Shown in pieces: positions 6,825 to 14,176 of a DNA stretch of 23,722 bases. The stretch is from Lachnospiraceae bacterium. GTDB lineage: Bacteria; Bacillota; Clostridia; Lachnospirales; Lachnospiraceae. The DNA lies in NCBI GenBank assembly GCA_017391545.1, contig JAFOYD010000190.1, positions 1 through 23,722 of the forward strand. Direction: 5' to 3'. Made by a program: the position numbers and the translations under genes. The notes under the pieces are model-generated. The model saw nothing but the letters and a program-made list of their open reading frames with translations. It made no database searches and was not told the origin of the DNA. Position 1 is the stretch's first letter; every line of letters starts with the position of its first letter.

Positions 6825-8555
6825 ATGGCAAGAACAGTGGCAATCGGATTGCAAAGCTTTGAGTCAGTGAGAACAAGAAATGTTTTTTATGTGGATAAGA
6901 CAGATTTTATCAGGGAATGGTGGGAAAATGCAGATGATGTAACACTCATCACCCGTCCGCGCCGCTTCGGAAAGACGCTTAACATGAGTATGATCGAGCA
7001 GTTCTTTTCTGTCGATTATGCAGACCGGGGAGAGTTGTTCGAAGGACTTTCCATCTGGAAGAATGAAAAATACAGACAGTTACAGGGAACGTATCCTGTC
7101 ATCAGTCTGTCCTTTGCCAGAGTAAAAGAAATTAATTATGCAGACACCCGAGAAAAAATCTGTGAGATCATAAGAAACCTTTATATAAAGTATTCATTTT
7201 TAAAGCAAAGTGATGTATTGACAGATTCAGACCGAAAGTACTTTGATAGAATTCTGGATGAGGAAATCAGCAATACGAATGCAACCTCATCATTGTACCA
7301 GTTATCTGATTATCTGTGCCGCTACTATGGCAAAAAGGTCATCATTTTGCTGGATGAATATGATACACCGATGCAGGAAGCATGGGTAAATGGATTCTGG
7401 GATGAACTGGTGGCATTTACCAGAAGTCTCTTCAACTCCACCTTCAAGACAAATCCATGGCTGGAACGAGCGATCATGACAGGCATCACAAGAGTGTCGA
7501 AAGAATCCATATTTTCAGATCTGAACAATCCGGAAGTTGTCACAACGACCTCTAATAAATATGCGACAGCGTTTGGTTTTACCGAGGATGAGGTGTTTGC
7601 TGCTCTGGATGAATTTGGACTTTCTACTGAAAAGGCTCAGGTGAAACGCTGGTATGATGGTTTTGCTTTCGGAAATCATACAGATATCTACAATCCTTGG
7701 TCGATTCTGAACTTTTTGGACAAGAAGCAAATCGATATCTATTGGGCAAATACCAGTTCCAACAGCCTTGTGGGAAAACTGTTGAGGGAAGGAAACGGTA
7801 AGGTCAAGGAAAAGTTCGAAGAGCTGCTTTGTGGAGAAAGTATTGTGTCAGTCATTGACGAACAGATTGTATATAACCGTCTTGACGGAAACGAGCAGGC
7901 AGTGTGGAGCCTGCTGTTAGCCAGCGGTTATTTAAAGGTACTTTCCTTTGAGCGATACGGGAATATACCGGAAGGAACACAGCCGAGATACCAGCTTGCT
8001 CTTACCAATCTGGAAGTCAGAATGATGTTCCAAAATATGATTCACGACTGGTTTTCCACAGTTTCAGAAGATTACAATGGCTTTATCAGTGCGATGCTAC
8101 AGGATGACATTGATGCCATGAATGAATATATGAATTGTGTGACGCAGAATATATTCAGCTATTTTGACACTGGAAAAAGCCCTTCCGGCAATAAACCCGA
8201 ACGCTTCTATCATGGATTCGTGCTCGGACTGCTTGTGGATCTTCAGAACAGATATGTCATCACCTCGAACAGGGAAAGTGGCTTTGGCAGATATGATGTG
8301 GTAATCGAGCCAAGGAAACCGGAGAAACAGGATGCCTACATTCTGGAATTTAAGGTCTTCAATTCCAAAAAGGAAAACAGCCTTGAGGACACCGTAGCCG
8401 CTGCGCTACGTCAGATTGAGGAAAAGCAGTACGCAACAGAACTGATGGCACGCGGTATCGCAAAAGAACGCATTCACAGCTACGGATTTGCATTTGAAGG
8501 AAAACAGGTACTGATTGGAAACATATTTAATTCTCATTCATCTTCGCGAGCCTGA
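6825..8555 (+). CDS. AAA-ATPase-like protein with C-terminal PD-(D/E)XK nuclease-like domain
   Basis: This belongs to the AAA-ATPase_like (PF09820) plus PDDEXK_9 (PF08011) family, which is common and often multi-copy in gut Clostridia and Bacteroidetes. Its function is unknown. The start is taken as ATG 6825, 10 nt after GGGAGG; an ATG at 6816 would be only 1 nt from it. The ATPase half shows the family's P-loop TRPRRFGKTLNMSM (43-56) and Walker B KKVIILLDEYDTPMQEAW (170-187), then VKRWYDGFAFG and YNPWSILNFLD. The nuclease-like half shows FYHGFVLGLLVDL (461 onward), GFGRYDVV with Asp491, and ILEFKV with Glu508 and Lys510. The last 11 or so residues, after KQVLIG, extend past the usual family end into a prfA-like repeat. 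Confidence 0.87.
   Translation: MARTVAIGLQSFESVRTRNVFYVDKTDFIREWWENADDVTLITRPRRFGKTLNMSMIEQFFSVDYADRGELFEGLSIWKNEKYRQLQGTYPVISLSFARVKEINYADTREKICEIIRNLYIKYSFLKQSDVLTDSDRKYFDRILDEEISNTNATSSLYQLSDYLCRYYGKKVIILLDEYDTPMQEAWVNGFWDELVAFTRSLFNSTFKTNPWLERAIMTGITRVSKESIFSDLNNPEVVTTTSNKYATAFGFTEDEVFAALDEFGLSTEKAQVKRWYDGFAFGNHTDIYNPWSILNFLDKKQIDIYWANTSSNSLVGKLLREGNGKVKEKFEELLCGESIVSVIDEQIVYNRLDGNEQAVWSLLLASGYLKVLSFERYGNIPEGTQPRYQLALTNLEVRMMFQNMIHDWFSTVSEDYNGFISAMLQDDIDAMNEYMNCVTQNIFSYFDTGKSPSGNKPERFYHGFVLGLLVDLQNRYVITSNRESGFGRYDVVIEPRKPEKQDAYILEFKVFNSKKENSLEDTVAAALRQIEEKQYATELMARGIAKERIHSYGFAFEGKQVLIGNIFNSHSSSRA
8526..8551. repeat. Ghost copy of the prfA 3' end (left direct repeat)
   Basis: These 26 bases match 9148-9173, the end of prfA, at 24 positions. 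Read on the minus strand they still encode LAKMNEN followed by TAA, the C-terminus of RF1. The copy overlaps the 3' end of the AAA-ATPase-like gene. It is consistent with an attachment-site-like duplication or with an old duplication of the gene tail. Confidence 0.8.
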
Positions 8556-8675
8556 TCGCGGACACGGAACAATGACCTCTATACCATAAAACAGGCTCGA
8601 AACAAGTGCCTCTTCCAAAGCAAGCACGAAACAAATACCTCCATGCACTACCCCACAATAATTAGCGACCAAAAC

Positions 8676-9041
8676 TTACACTGATTCTTTTTTAAGTCAT
8701 ATTGTAAGCGCAAAAAGAATGCTTTAGCAAACTTTACGTAATAGTCTGCCTTACCATTGAAAGGCAGTTGAAGGATAAACTATCCTATGTATTGAAAACT
8801 ACAATACACAGAAAACGGCTAATCACATTCCGTAGACTGCCCGGTGGAGAATGGTGATATTTCCTTATATGGTGCTGCAATACACAGAAGTAAATTTGCA
8901 TGGATGCAAATTTAGGCGAGACGGAGGCATGGAAGCCGACTCGAGCCGGCTTCGTACTTCCTAGAAAGCTTTGGGCAGCATATTAGGAAATTCCCATTCG
9001 GAATCTACGGCAGTCCGAGGAATGTAATCAGCCGTTTTCGT
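8676..9041 (+). other. Multi-hairpin structured segment (candidate ncRNA or palindromic element)
   Basis: There is no convincing ORF, but dense pairing by eye. Local hairpins: 8684-8692/8712-8720 (9 bp), 8746-8752/8761-8767 (7 bp), 8772-8777/8781-8786 (6 bp, 3-nt loop), 8788-8794/8802-8808 (7 bp). These lead into a long-range hairpin: 8811-8820 with 9030-9039 (10 bp), 8825-8831 with 9019-9025, 8835-8841 with 9009-9015, 8849-8854 with 8994-8999, 8859-8865 with 8985-8991 and 8874-8878 with 8975-8979. Two inner arms complete it: 8891-8901/8904-8914 (palindrome) and 8932-8938/8947-8953. I see no RNase P, tmRNA, SRP or riboswitch core. The plus strand is favoured because a terminator follows at 9099 and because minus-strand transcripts from prfA should stop there. 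Confidence 0.6.
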
Positions 9042-9098
9042 CCGCTTGCCAATACCCAGAGGCAGAACTGTTGCCCAATGCATTCAAGCAAAGGCACA

Positions 9099-9138
9099 AA
9101 AAAGACGGGCAGAGACAAACGTCAAAACCCGTCTTTTT
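9099..9138. terminator. Bidirectional intrinsic terminator downstream of prfA
   Basis: An 11-bp inverted repeat (AAAAAGACGGG at 9099-9109, complement at 9128-9138) surrounds an 18-nt loop and has T-runs on both strands. On the minus strand it would end the prfA transcript 11-50 nt after the stop. On the plus strand it would end anything reading through the structured segment. Confidence 0.85.
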
Positions 9139-9147
9139 CGTATTTTC

Positions 9148-9173
9148 TTTAGTTCTCATTCATCTTAGCGAGC
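9148..9173. repeat. prfA 3' end, right direct repeat of the pair
   Basis: This is the intact copy of the repeat whose diverged partner is at 8526-8551 (24 of 26 identical). It contains the prfA stop codon and last codons. The two copies are 622 bp apart and bracket the structured segment. Confidence 0.8.
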
Positions 9174-10225
9174 TTGGCGGCTTGGTCGGCCGCGATGCAT
9201 GCGTCTATAATTTCCTGGATATCACCATTCATGACCTTATCGAGCTTATAGATGGTCAGGTTGATGCGGTGGTCTGTCACACGTCCCTGTGGGAAGTTGT
9301 AGGTACGAATCTTTTCAGAACGGTCGCCGGTACCGATCTGGCTTCTACGCATCTCTGCCTCTGCATCATGACGCTGCTGCTGCTCGATGTCATACAGCTT
9401 CGCTTTCAGAAGTGCAAATGCCTTTGCCTTGTTCTGTAGCTGTGACTTCTCGGTCTGGCTGTATACCACGATACCGGTAGGATAATGTGTCAGACGCACT
9501 GCGGAGTCTGTAGTGTTAACACATTGGCCGCCGTTTCCAGATGCCCTCATCACGTCTATTCGGATATCCTTATCCTCGATCACGATATCAATATCGTCAT
9601 CAACCTCCGGCATGACAGCCACGCTGATGGTAGATGTGTGGATACGTCCGCCGGACTCTGTCTCAGGCACACGCTGTACACGGTGTACACCAGACTCATA
9701 CTTCATGACAGAGTAAGCACCCTGTCCTGTGATCATGAAGGTCACGCTCTTCATACCGCCGATGCCGATTTCCTCGCACTCTACCAGCTCTACCTTCCAG
9801 CGTCTGCCCTCTGCGTAATGCACATACATACGATAGATTTCTGCCGCAAAAAGTGCTGCCTCGTCACCACCTGCACCTGCACGGATTTCCACGATAACGT
9901 TCTTGTCATCATTGGGATCCTTTGGAAGAAGCAGAATCTTCATCTGTGTCTCCAGCTCCTCAATGCGCTTCTTCGCATCGTTTAGCTCCTCCTTCAGCAT
10001 CTCACGCATCTCCTCATCATTCTCAGAGTCGAGAAGTGCCAGCGAATCTTCTACTGTCTCATTGCATTTTTTGTATTCCTTATATGCCTCTACAAGTGGT
10101 GTCAGGTCGCTCTGTTCCTTCATAAGAGCGCGAAAACGCTTTTGATCCTCCGTTACCGTCGGCTCATTCAGCTCGTTCAATATCTCTTCAAAACGATGAA
10201 GCAAATCCTCTAATTTATCAAACAT
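9149..10225 (-). CDS. prfA: Peptide chain release factor 1 (RF1)
   Basis: RF1 recognises UAA and UAG stop codons in the ribosomal A site and triggers peptide release. The 358-residue length is standard. The GGQ motif is at 232-234 within RASGNGGQCVNTTDSAVRLT. The codon-recognition tripeptide region reads RVPETESGGRIHTST (PET at 187-189), the RF1 type and not the RF2 SPF. The region preceding it, VEIRAGAGGDEAALFA (112-127), is also diagnostic. The C-terminus is DQAAKLAKMNEN. It follows prmC by 36 nt, with an AAAGGCAGG ribosome site, so it is the last gene of the rho-side cluster before a terminator. Confidence 0.97.
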   Translation of the reverse strand: MFDKLEDLLHRFEEILNELNEPTVTEDQKRFRALMKEQSDLTPLVEAYKEYKKCNETVEDSLALLDSENDEEMREMLKEELNDAKKRIEELETQMKILLLPKDPNDDKNVIVEIRAGAGGDEAALFAAEIYRMYVHYAEGRRWKVELVECEEIGIGGMKSVTFMITGQGAYSVMKYESGVHRVQRVPETESGGRIHTSTISVAVMPEVDDDIDIVIEDKDIRIDVMRASGNGGQCVNTTDSAVRLTHYPTGIVVYSQTEKSQLQNKAKAFALLKAKLYDIEQQQRHDAEAEMRRSQIGTGDRSEKIRTYNFPQGRVTDHRINLTIYKLDKVMNGDIQEIIDACIAADQAAKLAKMNEN

Positions 10226-10261
10226 ATCAGTTATCCTGCCTTTCTCTAAAAAATAACAAAT

Positions 10262-11122
10262 CTAAAAAGCCTTTATACCATAAACCACTCTGTCAAGTCC
10301 AGCATAATCCTTAAGAATCTCTACCTGCTCAAAGCCGCCTTCCTGCATTAGCGTCTTTACCGCCTCGCCCTGTTCGCAGCCAATCTCAAAAAACAGATAC
10401 GCGCCTTTTCTCATATGCTCCGGTGCTTCTGAAACAATCCTTCTGTAAAAATGCAGTCCATCCTCCATACCATCGAGTGCAAGCACAGGCTCATGTTCAC
10501 GCACCTCCGGCATCAGCGTCTCGATCACTGCAGTCTCAATATATGGTGGATTGGATACCACCAGATCAAACAGCCTGTCTGTCGTCTTCTCTGATACAAA
10601 GTCTGCAAGCGGAGCAAATAAATCCCCTTCAAGAAAAACTGCGTCAAGTTCCAAACGCTTTGCATTCTCCCTTGCAACAGCAAGCGCCTTATCGGAGATA
10701 TCAATGCCGATTCCCTCGCACTCATTACTGTATTTTAACAGGCTCAGCAGAATGCAGCCCGAACCGGTACACATGTCAAGGATTCGCATGCCATCACTCA
10801 AATGACGCATTGCCTCCTCGACAAGAATCTCCGTATCCTGCCTTGGTATCAGGGTGTGCTCATTTACCTTAAACGTAAGTCCCATGAACTCCTGAACACC
10901 TGTGATGTGCTGTAAGGGAATATGCGATGCTCTCCTGTCTATCGTCATGCGGTAGAACTGCTCCTCAAGATCACTGCACTCCCTGTCCCCATGAACAATC
11001 AGTTCATTTCTGTCCGTATGGCAGATATATTCCAGCAGAAGTCTTGCATCAAGCGCAGCCTCTGCAATCTCATTTTCCACAAGTCTGAGCTGTCCGTACT
11101 CATATAGCTCCCTGTATGTCAT
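10262..11122 (-). CDS. prmC: Release factor glutamine N5-methyltransferase
   Basis: PrmC methylates the Gln of the GGQ motif in release factors, here encoded by the adjacent prfA. The 286-residue protein has the expected N-terminal helical domain, with PLQHITGVQEFMGL and the conserved TLIPRQDTEILVEEA near residues 90-104. The SAM-binding motif is ILDMCTGSGC (114-123), and the catalytic NPPY lies at 191-194 (VVSNPPYIET). It ends in a typical DRVVYG segment. GGAGGGG precedes the ATG, and the gap to the DUF1385 stop is 15 nt, so the two are probably co-transcribed. Confidence 0.96.
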   Translation of the reverse strand: MTYRELYEYGQLRLVENEIAEAALDARLLLEYICHTDRNELIVHGDRECSDLEEQFYRMTIDRRASHIPLQHITGVQEFMGLTFKVNEHTLIPRQDTEILVEEAMRHLSDGMRILDMCTGSGCILLSLLKYSNECEGIGIDISDKALAVARENAKRLELDAVFLEGDLFAPLADFVSEKTTDRLFDLVVSNPPYIETAVIETLMPEVREHEPVLALDGMEDGLHFYRRIVSEAPEHMRKGAYLFFEIGCEQGEAVKTLMQEGGFEQVEILKDYAGLDRVVYGIKAF

Positions 11123-11137
11123 ATGCCCCTCCGATGC

Positions 11138-12115
11138 CTATTTCATCCATGATTCATCAACATCATATCCAAAGGTTTCTTTGAGGTATGCCTTCCAGTC
11201 AAAAACCGCTTCAACGGATGCAATGGCAACCTTTACCATCTCCTCATCCGGCTCCCTCGTGGTCAGCTTCTGCAGCCACAATCCCGGCGTTGATATGATT
11301 TTGACGATAATGTTGTCGCTCTGACCTGCAAGCCTGATAATTTCATACGAAATACCTGCGATAACGGGTACCAGTAAAAGTCTTAAGATCAGCTTCAGCG
11401 CCAGATTGTCGACCCTTATGAAAAAGAATACGATCACGCTCACCAGCACGACAAACAGCAAAAAACTGGTTCCACAGCGTTTATGCTGTCTGGAGCTTCT
11501 CATGACGTCATTTACCGTAAGCGGCCTGCCCTTTTCGATACAGTTAATGCACTTATGCTCTGCACCATGATACATATACAGCCGCCTGATATCCTTCATC
11601 AGCGATATTGCCACGATATATCCTACAAAAATCAGGATTCGCAGTAGTCCCTCAATAAGGGCAACAATACTTTCATTCCGTATGTACCTGCCAAGGAAAT
11701 CCGATATCAAAAATGGCAACAGCATGAACAATGCCACTGCTATGATCACGGAAAGTGCCACCGTCAGTCCCATCATGATATCATCCGACTTGCTGTTTAA
11801 CTTCTTTTCAAGTGTCTCTTCCGTCTTTGGTTTGGTCTTTTCCTCTTCCTCGTCCTCGTAAAAGGATGCGGAGTGCATGGTCACTTTCATGCCAAGCACC
11901 AGAGAATCAATAAAGGCAAATACGCCTCTGATAAAGGGAAGCTTTGTATAGCTCTTGTCAGAGCAGACTCCCTTGTATTCTTCAACCTGTATATCAATCT
12001 CTCCATCAGGCTTTCTGACTGCTACGGCATACTTCTCTTTGTTCTTCATCATTACGCCTTCTAAAACAGCCTGTCCGCCGATTCCGGAATAATGTGTCTG
12101 CTTTTTCTTCGTCAT
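11138..12115 (-). CDS. DUF1385 family membrane protein (YqhQ-like)
   Basis: This is a conserved membrane protein of unknown biochemical role, often encoded beside prmC/prfA in Firmicutes. ATG at 12115 is preferred: AGGAG lies 7 nt upstream, and the codon before it is GTG. The 325-residue product opens with the family signature GIGGQAVLEGVMMKNKE. It has about four membrane segments (for example LTVALSVIIAVALFML, LLRILIFVGYIVAISLM, FLLFVVLVSVIVFFFI, LILRLLLVPVIAGISYE). The loop YHGAEHKCINCIE has His, Glu and Cys residues that could bind metal. The C-terminus is cytoplasmic and polar. A terminator-like hairpin separates it from rpmE, so expression may come partly from read-through. Confidence 0.88.
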   Translation of the reverse strand: MTKKKQTHYSGIGGQAVLEGVMMKNKEKYAVAVRKPDGEIDIQVEEYKGVCSDKSYTKLPFIRGVFAFIDSLVLGMKVTMHSASFYEDEEEEKTKPKTEETLEKKLNSKSDDIMMGLTVALSVIIAVALFMLLPFLISDFLGRYIRNESIVALIEGLLRILIFVGYIVAISLMKDIRRLYMYHGAEHKCINCIEKGRPLTVNDVMRSSRQHKRCGTSFLLFVVLVSVIVFFFIRVDNLALKLILRLLLVPVIAGISYEIIRLAGQSDNIIVKIISTPGLWLQKLTTREPDEEMVKVAIASVEAVFDWKAYLKETFGYDVDESWMK

Positions 12116-12144
12116 CACGATCTCCTATATATCTGGATAAAAGT

Positions 12145-12175
12145 AAAGGTTGAGATATCATTTACCTCAACCTTT
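12145..12175 (-). terminator. Terminator-like hairpin after rpmE
   Basis: A 10-bp inverted repeat (AAAGGTTGAG and its complement) with an 11-nt loop is followed on the minus strand by the T-rich ACTTTTATC. It starts 10 nt after the rpmE stop. The first arm is also preceded by A/T runs, so it is a modest bidirectional terminator that probably reduces read-through into the DUF1385 gene. Confidence 0.6.
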
Positions 12176-12184
12176 TTACGTTTC

Positions 12185-12391
12185 CTATTTGCTTTCTACG
12201 CCGTACTTCTTATTGAACTTATCAATACGTCCACGAGCTGATGCAGCCTTCTGCTGTCCTGTGTAGAACGAATGGCATTTTGAACAAACTTCCACGTGGA
12301 TTTCAGGCTTTGTAGAACCTGTTACAAATGTGTTACCGCAGTTACATGTAACTGTTGCCTGATAATAATTTGGATGGATTCCTTCTCTCAT
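12185..12391 (-). CDS. rpmE: Ribosomal protein bL31, zinc-binding type
   Basis: This is a component of the 50S subunit that bridges to the 30S head. The start is ATG 12391 (MREGIHPNY), 5 nt after GAGAGGTG; the in-frame GTG at 12400 lies inside that ribosome site. The 68-residue product has both Cys pairs of the zinc type, CNCGN and CSKCHSFYTG, not the Cys-less form induced by zinc starvation. FNKKYG near the C-terminus is typical. The gene has its own promoter behind rho and a structured leader that could serve feedback control. Confidence 0.96.
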   Translation of the reverse strand: MREGIHPNYYQATVTCNCGNTFVTGSTKPEIHVEVCSKCHSFYTGQQKAASARGRIDKFNKKYGVESK

Positions 12392-12425
12392 TACTTTCAC
12401 CTCTCTATGATTAAATCATTTTTGA

Positions 12426-12458
12426 AATGTAACTATTCAACAATTTCATAGTCACAAT
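12426..12458 (-). repeat. Palindrome in the rpmE leader (33 bp)
   Basis: On the minus strand UGUGACUAU can pair with AUAGUUACA (9 bp with one G-U pair, 11-nt loop). It lies about 35 nt upstream of the rpmE start. The element matches the livJ-livH palindrome at 24 of 33 positions by eye, with the same length and orientation. It may be a dispersed repeat, or part of an L31 autoregulatory leader of the kind described in other bacteria; the sequence does not decide between these. Confidence 0.55.
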
Positions 12459-12493
12459 AGAATTTAACTTATGTTTCCATAAACAGCTTTCTT

Positions 12494-12522
12494 AGTATAT
12501 CACAGCTTTGGAGCAAGTGCAA
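12494..12522 (-). promoter_or_regulatory. Sigma-A promoter of rpmE
   Basis: On the minus strand, TTGCAC (12522-12517), a 17-nt spacer and TATACT (12499-12494). It starts only 8 nt after the rho stop codon and gives a leader of roughly 95 nt. Confidence 0.75.
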
Positions 12523-12529
12523 GTATTTT

Positions 12530-13966
12530 TTAAAGGAACTTCATTTTTCGGACAGTTTCCACAAATTCAGCATTGTTCCTGGTACGTGAAAAAAGATCCA
12601 GAATCTTATCCACCGCTTCGTCAGCTTTCAAACCGTTCAGTGCCTTTCGCATAATGTTGATCGCTTCAAGCTCATCCGGTGTCAGCAGTAGATCTTCGCG
12701 TCTGGTGCCTGATTTTGGAATGTCTATGGCTGGGAAGATACGCTTCTCGGAAAGTTTTCTGTCAAGCACCATCTCCATGTTGCCTGTTCCCTTAAACTCC
12801 TCGTATACCACGTCATCCATCTTTGATCCGGTATCCACAAGGGCTGTCGCAAGGATCGTAAGACTTCCGCCCTCACGCATGTTTCTGGCCGCACCGAAAA
12901 AGCGTTTCGGCATGTGCAGTGCCGCAGGGTCCAGACCACCTGACAGCGTACGTCCACTGGGTGGAACTGTCAGGTTATAGGCACGCGTCAGTCTGGTAAT
13001 GCTGTCAAGCAGGATGCAGACATCCTTCCTGTGCTCGACAAGACGCTTTGCGCGCTCAATGACCATCTCTGCCACACGCTTGTGATGCTCCGGAAGTTCA
13101 TCAAAAGTCGAGTAGATCACTTCTACATTTGGCCCCTCGATCGCCTCTTTGATATCCGTAACCTCCTCCGGACGCTCATCGATCAAAAGGATGATCATAT
13201 GCATGTCTGGAGCATTTTTGAGAATTGACTTTGCCACTTCCTTTAGCAGTGTCGTCTTTCCTGCCTTGGGCGGTGACACGATCATACCACGCTGCCCTTT
13301 TCCAACAGGGCTCATCAGATCCATGACACGCATGGCAACACCTGCCCCCGGTGTTTCGAGCCTGATACGCTCATTGGGGAAAATCGGCGTCATGTCCTCA
13401 AAGCTTCGTCTTCTCGCCGCGATTTCAGGCGCATATCCGTTTATCTTTTTGAGATATAAAAGAGCGCTGAATTTCTCATTCATTGTCTTAATGCGCGTAT
13501 TTCCCTCTATGATATCTCCTGTGCGCAGTCCGAAACGTCTGATCTGGCTTGGTGCCACATAGACATCACTGTCCCCCGGAAGGAAGTTCTCACTTCTGAT
13601 AAATCCAAAACCGTCCGGCATGACCTCAAGGATTCCTTTCGCCGTAAGACCACTGTCAAGTTCTGTCGGAAACTTTTCCTCCGGCTGTTTCTCATTTCCC
13701 TCGCTTGCAGGACGTTCTCTGCGCTCATTACGTCTGTTTCTGTCACTGGAGCTGCCCGATACAGCCGTTGGATAGGATGGTTCCTTCATGCCACGTAGAA
13801 CAGGTTTCGGCTCTACATCCTTTCCTGCCGCCTTGTCTTTCTCATCCTCCTCAATCATCAGCTCTATAAGCTCTGCCTTTTTCAGGCCGCTTATGCGCTT
13901 CATACCGCGGCTCTTTGCAATCTCCCGAAGCTCGGAAAGTCCCAATGATTCGTATTTTTCTCTCAT
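12530..13966 (-). CDS. rho: Transcription termination factor Rho
   Basis: Rho is a hexameric RNA-dependent ATPase that releases RNA polymerase. The 478-residue product starts with a SAP-like Rho_N domain (about 1-40, LGLSELREIAKSRGM...LKKAELIELM). A charged, disordered insert follows (about 41-105, including RNRRNERRERPASEG). The RNA-binding cold-shock-like domain contains GFGFIRSENFLPGDSDVYV. Walker A is SPPKAGKTT (231-239), Walker B IILLIDERPEEVT, the Q-loop NLTVPPSGRTLSGGLDP, and the R-loop GTGNMEMVL. The insert is the sort of N-terminal expansion seen in many Clostridia and Actinobacteria. The upstream promoter is unclear: TATAAT on the minus strand at 14079-14074 has no good -35. Confidence 0.97.
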   Translation of the reverse strand: MREKYESLGLSELREIAKSRGMKRISGLKKAELIELMIEEDEKDKAAGKDVEPKPVLRGMKEPSYPTAVSGSSSDRNRRNERRERPASEGNEKQPEEKFPTELDSGLTAKGILEVMPDGFGFIRSENFLPGDSDVYVAPSQIRRFGLRTGDIIEGNTRIKTMNEKFSALLYLKKINGYAPEIAARRRSFEDMTPIFPNERIRLETPGAGVAMRVMDLMSPVGKGQRGMIVSPPKAGKTTLLKEVAKSILKNAPDMHMIILLIDERPEEVTDIKEAIEGPNVEVIYSTFDELPEHHKRVAEMVIERAKRLVEHRKDVCILLDSITRLTRAYNLTVPPSGRTLSGGLDPAALHMPKRFFGAARNMREGGSLTILATALVDTGSKMDDVVYEEFKGTGNMEMVLDRKLSEKRIFPAIDIPKSGTRREDLLLTPDELEAINIMRKALNGLKADEAVDKILDLFSRTRNNAEFVETVRKMKFL

Positions 13967-14176
13967 AAACCTACCAATCTTTACCTTTCTGAAATTTTAT
14001 ATAAAAAAATAGTGGAAAATATTTGAAATATGATTTTACCCAGAATAGTGACAAGATTTTTCACTACGAAGCTATTATAACGCACTTTTTCCAAAATAGG
14101 AAGAAGTATTTATTGCGAATTGCAAAGATTTATTATACATTATAATAAGAACGATTTAAAAAAGGAGATTTTACTT

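Noticed and set aside
6825..8555. The AAA-ATPase-like gene as a transposase or as part of a defence system
   Set aside because: It fits the PF09820/PF08011 family, which has no shown transposase activity; no terminal inverted repeats or defence partners lie beside it.
8556..9148. Known large RNAs (RNase P, tmRNA, SRP RNA, 6S), a group II intron end or a retron msr-msd in the structured segment
   Set aside because: None of the conserved cores I know (RNase P GAGGAAAGTCC, tmRNA ends, intron domain V, SRP tetraloop region) is present, and no reverse transcriptase gene is in the window.
9485..9985. Long open frame on the plus strand inside prfA
   Set aside because: Antisense shadow of RF1 codons; Cys/His-rich composition reflects the reverse reading.
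14120..14176. Upstream in-frame start for malic enzyme adding 19 residues
   Set aside because: The added residues are not family-like and AAAGGAG lies inside that stretch, right before the ATG at 14177.
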